Source of the DNA: Arthrobacter stackebrandtii
GTDB lineage: Bacteria > Actinomycetota > Actinomycetes > Actinomycetales > Micrococcaceae
Direction: 5' to 3'
Assembly: GCF_017876675.1 (NCBI RefSeq)
Contig: NZ_JAGIOI010000001.1
Location: forward strand, 1,798,001-1,862,000
DNA length: 64,000 nt
Position 1 is the first letter of the stretch. Each line of letters opens with the position of its first letter. Below are positions 8,447 to 18,240 of this stretch, piece by piece. Under the pieces are notes generated by a model. That model searched no databases. It saw only the letters and a list, made by a program, of their open reading frames with translations, and was not told the origin of the DNA. The position numbers and the translations under genes are program-made.

Positions 8447-10210
8447 TACACAATAGCTTACATTAGATTGTAATCATTAGATTCTAGTGCCATGTGGCGC
8501 CGGGTGGGCGCATTCAAGCCCGGGCGAGGGGCCTGGCTGGGGAATGTTTCACGTGGAACGAGCCTGTCGGTCAATGCGGAGATGCGTGGGGTTCGAAGTC
8601 TCACAATAGTGACCGCGCGTCGGGCGATACCTGGGAGGGGTTGTGCGACGGATGGCGAAAGGCGCGAGGCATGGCGAGTTAGCAGCCTGCTGGGCCTTTC
8701 CAGTCCCTGAGTGGATCGAAACAGGGGCGCGCCGGCGGGTGAGTATTTGCTTGTTTGTGAGCCAGCAATATTCCGCGTGGGGACCGCCACGGGAAGCGCA
8801 ATTGTTCTCCGCGTGGGCCACTAGTGGACTTGCCGGGAGCCATTTCGCCGACGGTGTGGTGGGCGATGCCGCGGCGTAAGAAGGTTCGCCCTGGACCGCT
8901 CGCCCCTGCAGGCTGCCGGGCAATGCCAACTACGGGATGTGCACGGCGGACTCCAAGCTGGCGGCGATAGCGGAGCAGTTGTCCAGCGGGGACCCCGAGG
9001 GGAAGCCTCTCCGGAAGTGGCGTGCGCCCGGGGAACGCCGTTGCGGCCCGGCTCCACGTGTTCTGCACGCGGTGTCCGCATATGGACCGGCACCGGCACC
9101 GGCACCGGCATCCGCGCCGACGTGGTCAATAACCGGGACGCCCACCACCCCATCCGGATCCGAGCCAGAAGGTACACGTGACGCGAGAACATCGACGCCG
9201 TCCAGGAATAGATCAGGCCCATGGGAAGGTGGTGGCTCCCACGCGGGGAGGTACTGGCCCCCAACAGCATTATCACTGGCTCCCGACGGCGATAATGGGT
9301 GGTCCCCAGACCATCGATTACTCAGCAGGAGGGTGCTGGCGTGCAGGCGGCGCGGGGAAGATCAGCTGAGGCGGTCCGGTGTCTCCTCGATGCGACCGGG
9401 GGTGCTGAAGTAAGTCGCGGGGTGGCTAAGGTTGGGGTTGAAATTCTGAGGCGCCTGATAGTCGATCGAGGCTATGTGCCGTCACAGCGCGGACGCTGCC
9501 TTCATGGCGCAAGATACTTGCGGGTACCGGATGTAACTATGTGTTAGCCTGCGCTCAGCCCTGGCTTGCAGTTGATCTAAGATGCAGCTCATGGAGCGAC
9601 CAAGGTGCCGCGTGGTTTGACGGGACTGGCGATCGAAGCTGCTCGGGGGGCAGGTGTGTCAGCCGCTTGAAGTTCAGCGGCCCATCGCGGTCGGATGGTC
9701 CAGATGCCAGGACGGGTTGCGGGGTGGGTCTGGTGCGTGGTCAGGGCGGTTGGCCTGGTGGGTCAGGAGCGTGGTTGGGGCCGTTGGTTGGTTGGGTCGG
9801 AGACGTGACCAGGGTTCGCGCGCTTCAAATCAGAGGCGGGTCGGCCGGCGGGATGGCAGTTTGGCGATCTCTGGCTGGGGGCTGAACGCGTTGATTCTGG
9901 ACACTCCCGCTCTCTGACACCTCGGCGCGTTCGCCTGGCACTGTCAACTTCCGGAAAGAAGAGATGTGCAACAAGTGGCTATGAGGGGGGAAGGCTGCCA
10001 GCGCGAATCTGTTGGTGAATTGAGGGCCGACGACGAATTGAGGAACAACGGTGCAGGTTGCCGAAGTGCGCCAACGGTTGATGGCGCCCGTTGGCAAAAT
10101 TTGGGTGGGCCGGGTTGAAATAGTGACTGAAAACCGTCCGGTAACAGAAAGTGGCCGCATTATTTTTGGCGCTTAGGATCAATCTGGGAGAAGCGAATAT
10201 GGGGTGTTAA
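8447..10210. other. Gene-poor tract with one parS site
   Basis: No frame here shows a recognisable family, start signal or domain. It has the third parS site (8545) and a short GGCACC repeat near 9088-9112. It lies between the start of the DUF222 fragment and the trxA terminator. Confidence 0.55.
8545..8560. promoter_or_regulatory. parS: parS-like site (ParB binding, one-base variant)
   Basis: TGTTTCACGTGGAACG matches the parS consensus except for GGAAC in place of GAAAC in the right half. It lies about 5 kb from the second parS, in noncoding DNA. Single-base variants of this kind are common among functional parS sites. Confidence 0.8.
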
Positions 10211-10247
10211 ACAGCTGGGGGCCGGACAATGTCCGGCCCCCAGCTGT
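10211..10247 (-). terminator. Strong hairpin terminator after trxA
   Basis: Perfect 17-bp arms (ACAGCTGGGGGCCGGAC and its complement) with a 3-nt loop AAT lie about 100 bp past the trxA stop. There is only a weak T-run on the minus-strand side, which is common for actinobacterial hairpin terminators. A second smaller hairpin (TCGCGGG/CCCGCGA) sits between it and trxA. Confidence 0.75.
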
Positions 10248-10343
10248 CTACTCTTCGCATCTTGCGCCTTGGCCTATGCGAACCCAAAGTTGCTCCGCTT
10301 GGGGCAGCTTCAGGGCTCGCGGGTAGGCGACAGGCCCGCGACC

Positions 10344-10670
10344 CTACTTAAGGACGCTGGCGAATTCCTTCTCAAAGTACTGCTTGGGGCGTGCGCCAAT
10401 GACGGTGCCCGTTACTTCGCCGCCCTGGAACAGGTAGACAGCGGGAATCGAAGTGATTCCATACTTGGCGGAGATTGCCGGGTTGGCGTCGACATCGACC
10501 TTGACTACCTCAACCTTCTCAGCGTGCTCCACGGAGATTTCGTCCAGGATGGGACCGAGCTTGCGGCAGGGGCCACACCATTCTGCCCAGAAGTCCACGA
10601 TGACAGGCTTGTCTGAATTCAGGACCAGTTCTTCAAATGTCGCATCAGATGCGCTCTTGGCATTGCTCAT
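10344..10670 (-). CDS. trxA: Thioredoxin
   Basis: A 108-aa cytoplasmic thioredoxin of normal length with the redox motif WCGPC (C32 and C35). The cis-Pro loop is in TSIPAVYLF. It reduces protein disulfides and is recharged by the thioredoxin reductase encoded 18 bp upstream, so trxB-trxA form an operon. The pair usually lies near parAB and the origin in Arthrobacter-type genomes, which fits the parS sites. Confidence 0.97.
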   Translation of the reverse strand: MSNAKSASDATFEELVLNSDKPVIVDFWAEWCGPCRKLGPILDEISVEHAEKVEVVKVDVDANPAISAKYGITSIPAVYLFQGGEVTGTVIGARPKQYFEKEFASVLK

Positions 10671-10688
10671 GGCTGTCTCAGCTTTCTC

Positions 10689-11645
10689 TTAGGAATCCTG
10701 CTCGGCGAGGAAGTGCTCCACATCCAGGGCGGCAACACATCCGGAACCGGCGGCCGTGATGGCCTGGCGGTAGGTGGGGTCAACGACGTCGCCTGCGGCG
10801 AAGACGCCGGGGAGGCTGGTCTTGGAGGAGCGGCCTTCGACGGCGATCGTGCCGGCTTCGGTCAGTTCCAGGACACCCTTCACGAGGTCCACTCGGGGAT
10901 CGTTGCCTATGGCAACGAAAACGCCGGTGACGGCAAGCTCGGAGGCCTCACCGGTGACCAGGTTGTTCAGGCGGACGCCGGAGACCTTGGCTTCCCCGTC
11001 GATGCCCACCACTTCAGAGTTCCAAATGAACTTGATCTTGGGGTGGTTCAGGGCACGGTCGGCCATGATCTTTGAGGCGCGGAGGGTGTCACGGCGGTGC
11101 ACAACGGTGACGGTCTCGGCGAACTTGGTCAGGAAGATGGCTTCCTCCATGGCGGAGTCGCCGCCGCCAATCACGGCGATGTCCTGGCCCTTGAAGAAGA
11201 AGCCGTCACAGGTGGCACATGAGCTGACGCCGTGGCCGACGAGGCGCTTCTCGCCCTCCACGCCCAGGGCGCGGTAGGCGGACCCGGTGGACACAATGAC
11301 CGTGCGGGCCTTGAATTCCTGGCCGTCGGCCAGGGTGACGGTCTTTACCGCACCTTCAAGCTCAACGGAAGTGACGTCGTCGTACATGACCTCGGTGCCA
11401 AACTTCTCTGCCTGTGCGCCGAGGTTCTCCATGAGGTCCGGGCCCATGATGCCGTCGGGGAATCCGGGGAAGTTCTCCACGTCGGTGGTGTTCATGAGCT
11501 CGCCGCCGGCGGTCACGGAACCGGCGATCATGAGGGGCTTGAGGTCTGCACGGGCGGTGTAAATGGCCGCGGTGTAGCCTGCCGGGCCGGAACCGACGAT
11601 GATGACATCGCGAACGTCGCTGGCGGGGGTTACTTCAGTGCTCAC
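10689..11645 (-). CDS. trxB: Thioredoxin-disulfide reductase
   Basis: An FAD-dependent, NADPH-using reductase that recycles thioredoxin. The FAD fold is at the N-terminus ([10 protein letters not shown]), the redox pair CATC is at C143 and C146, the NADPH site is [10 protein letters not shown], and the C-terminal FAD segment is GVFAAGDV. The GTG at 11645 is chosen because GAGGA stands about 10 bp upstream and the protein then begins at the usual point for the family. An in-frame ATG at 11669 would add eight acidic residues. It is first in the trxB-trxA operon. Confidence 0.96.
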   Translation of the reverse strand: MSTEVTPASDVRDVIIVGSGPAGYTAAIYTARADLKPLMIAGSVTAGGELMNTTDVENFPGFPDGIMGPDLMENLGAQAEKFGTEVMYDDVTSVELEGAVKTVTLADGQEFKARTVIVSTGSAYRALGVEGEKRLVGHGVSSCATCDGFFFKGQDIAVIGGGDSAMEEAIFLTKFAETVTVVHRRDTLRASKIMADRALNHPKIKFIWNSEVVGIDGEAKVSGVRLNNLVTGEASELAVTGVFVAIGNDPRVDLVKGVLELTEAGTIAVEGRSSKTSLPGVFAAGDVVDPTYRQAITAAGSGCVAALDVEHFLAEQDS

Positions 11646-11756
11646 GGGTGAGTGTTCCTCTTCCTTCATTGACTGGACCGCATTGGCAGCCCAACGGGAC
11701 CTTCGATAGCCACAACCGGTGGGGGATCCCAGATATTCCGCACCGGTGCTTGAAAG

Positions 11757-13154
11757 CTACTTGATGCTGATCTCGGCAATCTTCAAGCCGTAGGGATACT
11801 GGGTGAACGGAGCCAGGTTGGGCAGCTGCGTGAAGTTGATGATGACGTACTTGCCCTTGGCTCCGGGAGCGGCAGGAATGGTCAGGTCGGGGGCGCTGAA
11901 GGAGCCGTTGCCGATCTTTGTGGCTCCGTCGACGGAAGGTTTGTCGTTGGTCAGGATGTTGAACTGGCCACCGGTGCCGTTGAGCTGGGTGATGGTGACG
12001 GAACTGATGTTGGAATCCGCCTCCAATTCCACGGCGAGGTTGATGCCCTCCGTCATGCCGGCAAAGTCGGCGCTGGAGAACTCGACGGTGGGCCAGTAGG
12101 TGGCCTTGTTGCCGTCGATGGCGTCCGGGAGCCGAGGGAAGTAGGTTTCACCGTAGTTGGGCACGCCGTCGGCGTAGGTGGTGACGTCCGTCAGGCCCTT
12201 GATGACAGGGAGCACCGGCGCGGGTTCAACCGGTGCCTGCGAGCTGGGTGTGCCTGTGCTGTTGCTGCTGGTTTCATCCGACGGCGCGGCGCTGGTGTTG
12301 CCGCCTGCCTGGTTGGAGCCGTTCAGCAGGCCGGCGATGTGCTGGACCGCAAAGACCAGCGCAATGATGAGCAGCACGCTGACGATTGCACCGGTCAGCC
12401 ACCGTCCGCTGATGCGCGGGGTGTTGCGCTCGTCGTCTTCCTCATCGTCGTAGTAGTCCTCTTCGTAGCCGTCGCTGGCCGCGCGCAGCTCGGTTGGGAA
12501 GACGCCCGGGCGGTTGGTGCCGGAATTCGCGGGCTGCCCGGCGTCGTCGTTCATGAAGCCAAAATCAGAGTCGTCCCAGACGGTGACCTTGGAGGCCGGC
12601 CCCTTCGCCGCCGCTGGAGGCACGACGGCGTCACCCGGCTGGGTTGGACGTCCCACCGCAGCAGCGGGCGGGGGTGTGGGGTCCGGCTCCCGGTGCACGC
12701 GCGGCAGCGGGTGGGCGGGTGTCAGCGGTGAATTGTCTTCATAAACGTAGCCGCTGGCGGTGGGGGCGGCATCACGGGCCGCACCAAAGATTTCAGTGCC
12801 CAGGGTGTCGGTGAAGAACGGCTCCTGGTACGTTTCTTCCACGGGTTCGGTGGGGACGACAAGGTCAAGGAGATCAGCCGGGGTGGTTCGTGCGGCGATC
12901 AGGTAGGCGGAGCTGTCCTGGACACCAAGGTCAAGGATGGAGACGTTGGAAATTCGTGCACCGGTGGCCACTTCGCGGGCACTTTGTGTCAGGTGCTCGG
13001 AGTTGTCGACGGACGCCACCAAAATGCTAACGGGCCGGTTCAAGACCTGGTCCAGGCCATCCAAAATGACGTCGTTCTCAGCGGAAGCCAAGATACGGCC
13101 AGTCACCTTGTAGCGACCGCCAAGGATGGAGCCCACATCAATAGGTTGTGGCAC
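11757..13154 (-). CDS. Pseudokinase-like membrane protein associated with MurJ
   Basis: The GTG start follows AGAGGAGG by about 5 bp. The N-terminus (GSILGGRYKVTGRI, then a short kinase N-lobe-like stretch) resembles a degenerate serine/threonine kinase fold without a usable ATP or catalytic loop. A long Pro-, Ala- and acid-rich cytoplasmic linker follows, then one membrane helix (LTGAIVSVLLIIALVFAV). The exterior part ends in a discoidin-like beta-sandwich (AIDGNKATYWPTVEF to the C-terminus). In mycobacteria, MurJ/MviN carries a pseudokinase and a similar extracellular domain in the same chain; here they are a separate protein just downstream of murJ. A role in regulating lipid II flipping is inferred from that. 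Confidence 0.72.
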   Translation of the reverse strand: MPQPIDVGSILGGRYKVTGRILASAENDVILDGLDQVLNRPVSILVASVDNSEHLTQSAREVATGARISNVSILDLGVQDSSAYLIAARTTPADLLDLVVPTEPVEETYQEPFFTDTLGTEIFGAARDAAPTASGYVYEDNSPLTPAHPLPRVHREPDPTPPPAAAVGRPTQPGDAVVPPAAAKGPASKVTVWDDSDFGFMNDDAGQPANSGTNRPGVFPTELRAASDGYEEDYYDDEEDDERNTPRISGRWLTGAIVSVLLIIALVFAVQHIAGLLNGSNQAGGNTSAAPSDETSSNSTGTPSSQAPVEPAPVLPVIKGLTDVTTYADGVPNYGETYFPRLPDAIDGNKATYWPTVEFSSADFAGMTEGINLAVELEADSNISSVTITQLNGTGGQFNILTNDKPSVDGATKIGNGSFSAPDLTIPAAPGAKGKYVIINFTQLPNLAPFTQYPYGLKIAEISIK

Positions 13155-13373
13155 CAATTCCTCCTCTAACATGCATGGTGGCCTGTGCTGCGGATGCGCA
13201 CGAAGCCATATTCTGACTGATTCTATAGGAAAACCCTGTAAGAACCATGGATTCCGCTACCGGATGATGGCGGCGGCATTATGCCGAAACTACCCCATAA
13301 AACGATGCGTGGCTGCCTAAAAAGCTCGGGGCGGCACCCGATAAAGGCCCCAACGGCGCCCAAACATCAACCT

Positions 13374-15212
13374 TTAGCGCCCCGGCAGGCGGCTCTTGAC
13401 CTTGGACAGGACGGGATTCATCAGGGCATCCACCTCTGGAATCCGCATCTGCTTGAGGATGACGAAATAGAGGACCGCCATCACGGTGCCCACAACGGCG
13501 AGGACGATTGCCGAGGCAGTAATGGACTGCCACATGAAGCCGTCGCTGGATGAACTGCCAAAGAGCCGCAGGAGCAGCTCGCCCGCAACGCCGGCTGCGA
13601 GGGCCGCCACCAGGTAGCGCATGTGGGCGCGCATGACGAGTCCTTGGCCGTAGTCGCCGATCTTCGCCCTCAGGAAGAAATGGCTGATAACTGCGGCAGC
13701 CACATTGCTGATGGTGTAGCTGAGCGCCAATCCGTAAATGATCCATTCGTGCGGCAGTGATCCCGCGTACAGTGCGGTGCATAAACCAATGGCCACCATG
13801 ATGCACTGAATGATGAATGGCGTCTTGGCGTTTTCCTGCGCATAAAACACACGGTTGAGGATGAAATTGATGCTGTAAAAAGGGGCGCCGATCGCGAGGA
13901 TGGCGAGGGTGATCGCCACCTGCCGGCCGACGTCGGGCTGGTTGCCTGAGAAGAGCATGCCGAAGGGTCCCGACAGCACCAACAGGGCGATCCCGGCGAA
14001 GACCGTGGCGATTCCCGTGGTGCGCAAGGCCGCGGCCAGGGAGTCACGCACCCCCGAGGAGTCATTGCGGGCGGCAGCATGGGCCATGGCCGTAAACATG
14101 ACGGTGGCGATGGACAGCGCGATGATCGAGTGCGGCATGATGTACAGCTCGGTGGCGCGGTTCAGGACCAGGATGCCCGGATTCGAGGTGGCCGATTGGG
14201 GGTCGCTGTCCGTGGGGATGGTCGCAACACGGAGGATGACCAGGAAGAACAGGTTGCCGATGATCATGGTGCCCATGGTCCAGGTGGCGATCTTCGCGGT
14301 GGAGCCAAGGCCCGTACCCTTCAATCCAAACCGCGGACGCAGGTTGAGCCCGAGCCGGTGCACAGGGATGATCAGAGCCGCCGCCTGGATGACAATGCCC
14401 AGCGTGGCGGTGCCTGCGAGCATCGCCGTTTCACCCAGGGTCCAGTTGTCCACGGTGTGATGGCTGTTGGCCTCGCTGCCGGCCACCAGGATGAAGACCA
14501 GCAGCCCGGCGATGGCCACCACGTTGTTGAGGACGGGCGCCCAGGCGTAGGCCTTGAAGGAATCATGGGCGTTGAGCACCTGGCCCAACAATGAGTACAA
14601 CCCGTAAAAGAAGATCTGGGGCAGCAGGAACAGGCCAAAGATGATGGCCAGTTGCATGTTCTTGCCTGTAAAGGACATGGTCAGGCCCATGAGCGGAACC
14701 ACCAGCACCAAGACAAGGGCCGTCAATCCCAAGAGCCCGGTGATGCCCACGGTCAAGAGCCGGGAAATGAACTCAGTGCCGCCGTCGGCCTCGCGGCTGG
14801 CCTTGGCGATCTGTGGGATCAACACTGCATTGAACACGCCGCCGGCGATCATGATGAAGATGAGGTTGGGCAGGTAGTTCGCCGCTTCAAAGATGTCCGC
14901 CACAGGGCTGCCGATGATGGCGATGCTGAGCACGATGCCCTTGAGGAACCCCAAGATGCGCGATGCCATGGTGCCCAGGGCCAGGGACGCGCTGGACCGC
15001 ACCGCGCTGGGCGCGGCACCGCCGGGGGCTTCACCCTCCCCCTCGTTGTCCATGTCGATGATGGGCAGGGCCCCCGTGGCGGGGCCGACCATCATGGCGG
15101 ACTGCGGATTGGCCTGCACCACGGCAAACATGGAAGTGTCCACGGTGGGCCGCGCAGATCGCGGCGCCCACGTGGGTTTTGGCGGGATTTGTACCCGTTC
15201 TTCGTTAGACAT
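13374..15212 (-). CDS. murJ: Lipid II flippase MurJ
   Basis: A MATE/MVF-type integral membrane protein that moves lipid II across the cytoplasmic membrane for peptidoglycan synthesis. After a soluble, Pro-rich N-terminal stretch of about 75 residues, the MurJ core starts at SSASLALGTMASRILGFLKG, followed by about 14 membrane helices. Family landmarks such as NLIFIMIAGGVFNAVLIPQ and FYAQENAKTPF are present. The ATG at 15212 has GGGA just upstream; ATGs at 15221 and 15224 are alternatives. The pseudokinase-like gene lies 219 bp downstream. Confidence 0.94.
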   Translation of the reverse strand: MSNEERVQIPPKPTWAPRSARPTVDTSMFAVVQANPQSAMMVGPATGALPIIDMDNEGEGEAPGGAAPSAVRSSASLALGTMASRILGFLKGIVLSIAIIGSPVADIFEAANYLPNLIFIMIAGGVFNAVLIPQIAKASREADGGTEFISRLLTVGITGLLGLTALVLVLVVPLMGLTMSFTGKNMQLAIIFGLFLLPQIFFYGLYSLLGQVLNAHDSFKAYAWAPVLNNVVAIAGLLVFILVAGSEANSHHTVDNWTLGETAMLAGTATLGIVIQAAALIIPVHRLGLNLRPRFGLKGTGLGSTAKIATWTMGTMIIGNLFFLVILRVATIPTDSDPQSATSNPGILVLNRATELYIMPHSIIALSIATVMFTAMAHAAARNDSSGVRDSLAAALRTTGIATVFAGIALLVLSGPFGMLFSGNQPDVGRQVAITLAILAIGAPFYSINFILNRVFYAQENAKTPFIIQCIMVAIGLCTALYAGSLPHEWIIYGLALSYTISNVAAAVISHFFLRAKIGDYGQGLVMRAHMRYLVAALAAGVAGELLLRLFGSSSSDGFMWQSITASAIVLAVVGTVMAVLYFVILKQMRIPEVDALMNPVLSKVKSRLPGR

Positions 15213-15331
15213 CGTTCCCATCATCTCACCGCAGCCTTGGTGGGGGCTGGTAACCGGGAAAGCGGTGTTGGATACATGTCGGACACAGGGCCCACCCCTC
15301 GGCAGGGTGTCCGCAGTTTCCCGGCATGGGC

Positions 15332-15868
15332 CTAAAAGTGCTCCGGCAGCAGTTCGCGGGCAAGGTCCGTGATGCGCCGTTCATTGGGAAACGACAGCTT
15401 CCGGGCCAATTCGTCAAGCGGAACCCAGGCCACATCCACGGCCTCGTGGTCGGGGTCATTCTCAATGGTGAGGAACCCGCCGGTGGCCCGCAGCAGGAAG
15501 TGGTGGACCGTTTTGTGCACGCGGTGGCCGCTGACGGTGAACCAGTAGTCGATGCTGCCGAGCGGGGCCAGCACGTCCCCGGCGATGCCGGTCTCTTCCT
15601 CAATCTCCCGCACGGCGGCCTGGGCATGGGTTTCCACGCCTTCGGGATGGCCCTTCGGCAGGCACCACTCAAGCCGGCCACCGCGGTTGATGCGGGCAAT
15701 AATCGCAACCCGGGGGGCGCCGTCGTGCATCTCCACCACCACGCCGCCGGCGGAGACTTCCTCCATGGTGGGCAGCTGGCTGGGGACCGGTGCCGCGGGC
15801 ATGCCTTGGGACCCCAGTGCCGGCGGCAACGGGTTCCTCTTCGGCGCGCGCGGCACGGGGTGGACCAT
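15332..15868 (-). CDS. NUDIX hydrolase
   Basis: A 178-aa NUDIX protein. The full box is visible as GHPEGVETHAQAAVREIEEE followed by TG, matching G-x5-E-x7-R-E-U-x-E-E-x-G-U. Such enzymes cleave nucleoside diphosphate-linked compounds; the substrate cannot be read from sequence. ATG 15868 is chosen, since the upstream frame runs through low-complexity sequence into the cca start. It is divergent from the CCA-adding enzyme, and this pairing near murJ is a conserved actinobacterial order. Confidence 0.9.
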   Translation of the reverse strand: MVHPVPRAPKRNPLPPALGSQGMPAAPVPSQLPTMEEVSAGGVVVEMHDGAPRVAIIARINRGGRLEWCLPKGHPEGVETHAQAAVREIEEETGIAGDVLAPLGSIDYWFTVSGHRVHKTVHHFLLRATGGFLTIENDPDHEAVDVAWVPLDELARKLSFPNERRITDLARELLPEHF

Positions 15869-15996
15869 GGAGTCCACTCTAGCTATCTTTGGGCGCCGAT
15901 GATGACAGGAAGGCGCGCAGTTTGCCATGTCCGCGCGTGCAGGCGGCGGATGCGGGCGGCGGCGTGTCGGCAAAAGTCTGGCATTCTTAAGGAACC

Positions 15997-17517
15997 ATGG
16001 ATTTAGTGCCTGATACTTCAAAACTTGACCCGGTCGTCCTTGAGCTGGGACGGCTCTTTGACGACGCCGGATATGAGCTTTCGCTGGTTGGCGGGCCTGT
16101 GCGGGACCTCTTTTTGGGACGAATTTCCCCGGACCTGGATTTCACCACCAACGCCACGCCGGAGCAGATTCTTCAGGTGGCCCGGAAATGGGCGGACTCG
16201 CACTGGGAGATGGGCCGGGACTTTGGCACCATCGGCTTCCGGAAGCGCAACCGGAACAAGGAGGTGCTTCTCATTGAGGTCACCACCTACCGGGCCGAGG
16301 CGTACGACCCTGACTCCCGCAAGCCGGTGGTGGCGTTCGGCACCTCGCTCGTGGATGACCTGCAGCGCCGTGACTTCAGCGTCAACTCGATGGCGCTGCG
16401 GCTGCCCGGCATGGAGCTGGTGGACCCGTTTGGCGGCACCGCCGACCTGGCCGCAGGCATCCTGCGCACACCCGGCGCGCCCGAGGACTCCTTTTCCGAC
16501 GACCCCCTGCGCATGATGCGGGCAGCCCGGTTCGCCTCGCAGCTGGGCTTCGACCTCCACCCGGAAGTGCTGGCCGCCATGACTGGCATGGCTGAGCGGA
16601 TCAGCATCATCTCCGCCGAGCGGGTCCGCGACGAACTCGTGAAGCTGATCTGCGGTGCCCACCCGCGGGCCGGCGTGGACATCCTGGTTTCCACGGGGCT
16701 GGCCGAGCTGGTGCTGCCCGAGGTTCCAGCGCTCAAGCTGGAAACGGACGAGCACCACCGCCACAAGGACGTCTACCAGCACTCGCTGCAGGTCCTGGAA
16801 CAGGCGGCCGCCCTGGAAACCGGGCCCGACGGCGCCGTGCCCGGCCCTGACTTCGTGCTGCGGTTTGCCGCGCTGATGCACGACGTCGGCAAGCCCAAGA
16901 CCCGCCGTTTTGAGCCGGGCGGGGGTGTCAGTTTCCGGCACCATGACCTGGCTGGCGCGAAGCTCACCGCCAAGCGGATGCGGGCGCTGCGCTTTGACAA
17001 CGACTCGATCAAGGCCGTCTCACGCCTGGTGGAACTGCACATGCGCTTCTACGGATACGGCGAATCCGGCTGGAGTGACTCCGCCGTGCGCCGCTACGTG
17101 ACGGATGCCGGGCCGCTGCTGGAGCGCCTGCACCGGCTGACCCGCTCCGACGTCACCACGCGGAACCAGCGCAAGGCCGAGCGCCTCTCATTTGCCTACG
17201 ACGACCTGGAACAGCGGATTTCCGAACTCGCCGCCCAGGAGGAGCTGAATTCCATCCGCCCCGACCTGGACGGCGGGGCCATCATGGCGCTGCTTGGGGT
17301 CAAGCCGGGCCGTGTGGTGGGACGCGCCTACAACTTCCTGCTTGAACTGCGCATGGAACACGGCCCGCTGGGCCCGGAGAGGGCTGAAGCCGAGCTGCGG
17401 GCCTGGTGGGCGGACCAGCCGGAGTCGCAGGAAACTGGACCCGAAACGGAACCCAGGGCCCCCGAGTCTCCGGCTGCGCCGGGATCCCCGCTTCCGGCGC
17501 AGGACACCTCAGACTGA
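15997..17517 (+). CDS. CCA tRNA nucleotidyltransferase
   Basis: A 506-aa class II nucleotidyltransferase that adds or repairs the 3' CCA of tRNA. The head domain has LVGGPVRDLFLG and the catalytic carboxylates in DLDFTT. The RRDFSVNSMAL and DDPLRMMRAARFASQL motifs follow. A C-terminal HD phosphohydrolase domain (ALMHDVGKPKTR) is fused, as in many actinobacterial versions. The start is supported by AAGGA four bases upstream. The last 40 residues are a Pro/Glu-rich tail. Confidence 0.95.
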   Translation: MDLVPDTSKLDPVVLELGRLFDDAGYELSLVGGPVRDLFLGRISPDLDFTTNATPEQILQVARKWADSHWEMGRDFGTIGFRKRNRNKEVLLIEVTTYRAEAYDPDSRKPVVAFGTSLVDDLQRRDFSVNSMALRLPGMELVDPFGGTADLAAGILRTPGAPEDSFSDDPLRMMRAARFASQLGFDLHPEVLAAMTGMAERISIISAERVRDELVKLICGAHPRAGVDILVSTGLAELVLPEVPALKLETDEHHRHKDVYQHSLQVLEQAAALETGPDGAVPGPDFVLRFAALMHDVGKPKTRRFEPGGGVSFRHHDLAGAKLTAKRMRALRFDNDSIKAVSRLVELHMRFYGYGESGWSDSAVRRYVTDAGPLLERLHRLTRSDVTTRNQRKAERLSFAYDDLEQRISELAAQEELNSIRPDLDGGAIMALLGVKPGRVVGRAYNFLLELRMEHGPLGPERAEAELRAWWADQPESQETGPETEPRAPESPAAPGSPLPAQDTSD

Positions 17518-17565
17518 CGGGCAGATATTCCCTCACCCCTATATTCTTAGATTGGAATATGAACC

Positions 17566-18189
17566 ATGAGCGCTGACAATGTTGGAACCACACCTGCTGC
17601 CGCCGTTCCCGGCGGACCAAAGCTGTGGCTGCTGCGCCACGGCGAAACGGAATGGTCCCGCAGCGGGCAATACACGGGCCTGACGGACATTCCGTTGACC
17701 GAGGAAGGGGAAGGGCAGGCGCGGTCGGCACGCAAGGCGCTGGCTGGCGTCGAGCTTGACCTGGTGCTCACTTCGCCACTGCAGCGGGCGCACACGACCG
17801 CCATCCTCGCGGGCTACCCGGACGCAGTGGTGGAGCCGAACGCCGTCGAATGGGACTATGGCGACTACGAGGGCATTGACAGCGCCGTGGTCCGGGCGGA
17901 AAACCCCGGCTACTTGATCTGGGACAACGGTGTTCCCAACGGTGAGTCCCTGGATTCCGTGGCGGCGCGGGCGGACAGGATCGTGGAGCGTGTCCGTGCC
18001 GTGACGCGCGAGGACGGGGCACAGGCCAACGTGCTGCTCGTGGCCCACGGGCACTTTCTGCGCATCCTGACGGCACGGTGGCTGGGGCTGCCGGCCGGCC
18101 AGGGCCGGCACTTCATGCTCGGCACCGCCAAGGTCTGCACCCTGGGTTGGGACAAGAAGACGCCGGCCGTGGAGCAGTGGGGGCTGTAA
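17566..18189 (+). CDS. Histidine phosphatase family protein (phosphoglycerate mutase-like)
   Basis: A 207-aa protein of the histidine phosphatase superfamily. The phospho-accepting His lies in LLRHGETEWS, and the second conserved His in VAHGHFLRIL. The fold matches small acid phosphatases and phosphoglycerate mutase-like hydrolases. The substrate is unknown. It follows the CCA enzyme by 48 bp on the same strand and may be co-transcribed. Confidence 0.92.
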   Translation: MSADNVGTTPAAAVPGGPKLWLLRHGETEWSRSGQYTGLTDIPLTEEGEGQARSARKALAGVELDLVLTSPLQRAHTTAILAGYPDAVVEPNAVEWDYGDYEGIDSAVVRAENPGYLIWDNGVPNGESLDSVAARADRIVERVRAVTREDGAQANVLLVAHGHFLRILTARWLGLPAGQGRHFMLGTAKVCTLGWDKKTPAVEQWGL

Positions 18190-18240
18190 TGCTGTGCCGG
18201 AACGGGCACCGGGACTGAGCCAGCCGGTAGGCTCGTGTCC

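Noticed and set aside
9050-9066. parS-like CTCCACGTGTTCT
   Set aside because: Only the central CACGTG and part of one arm match the consensus.
8821-9547. Several overlapping frames of 80-160 codons
   Set aside because: They lie on both strands over the same bases, with no domain, no ribosome binding site and random-looking composition.
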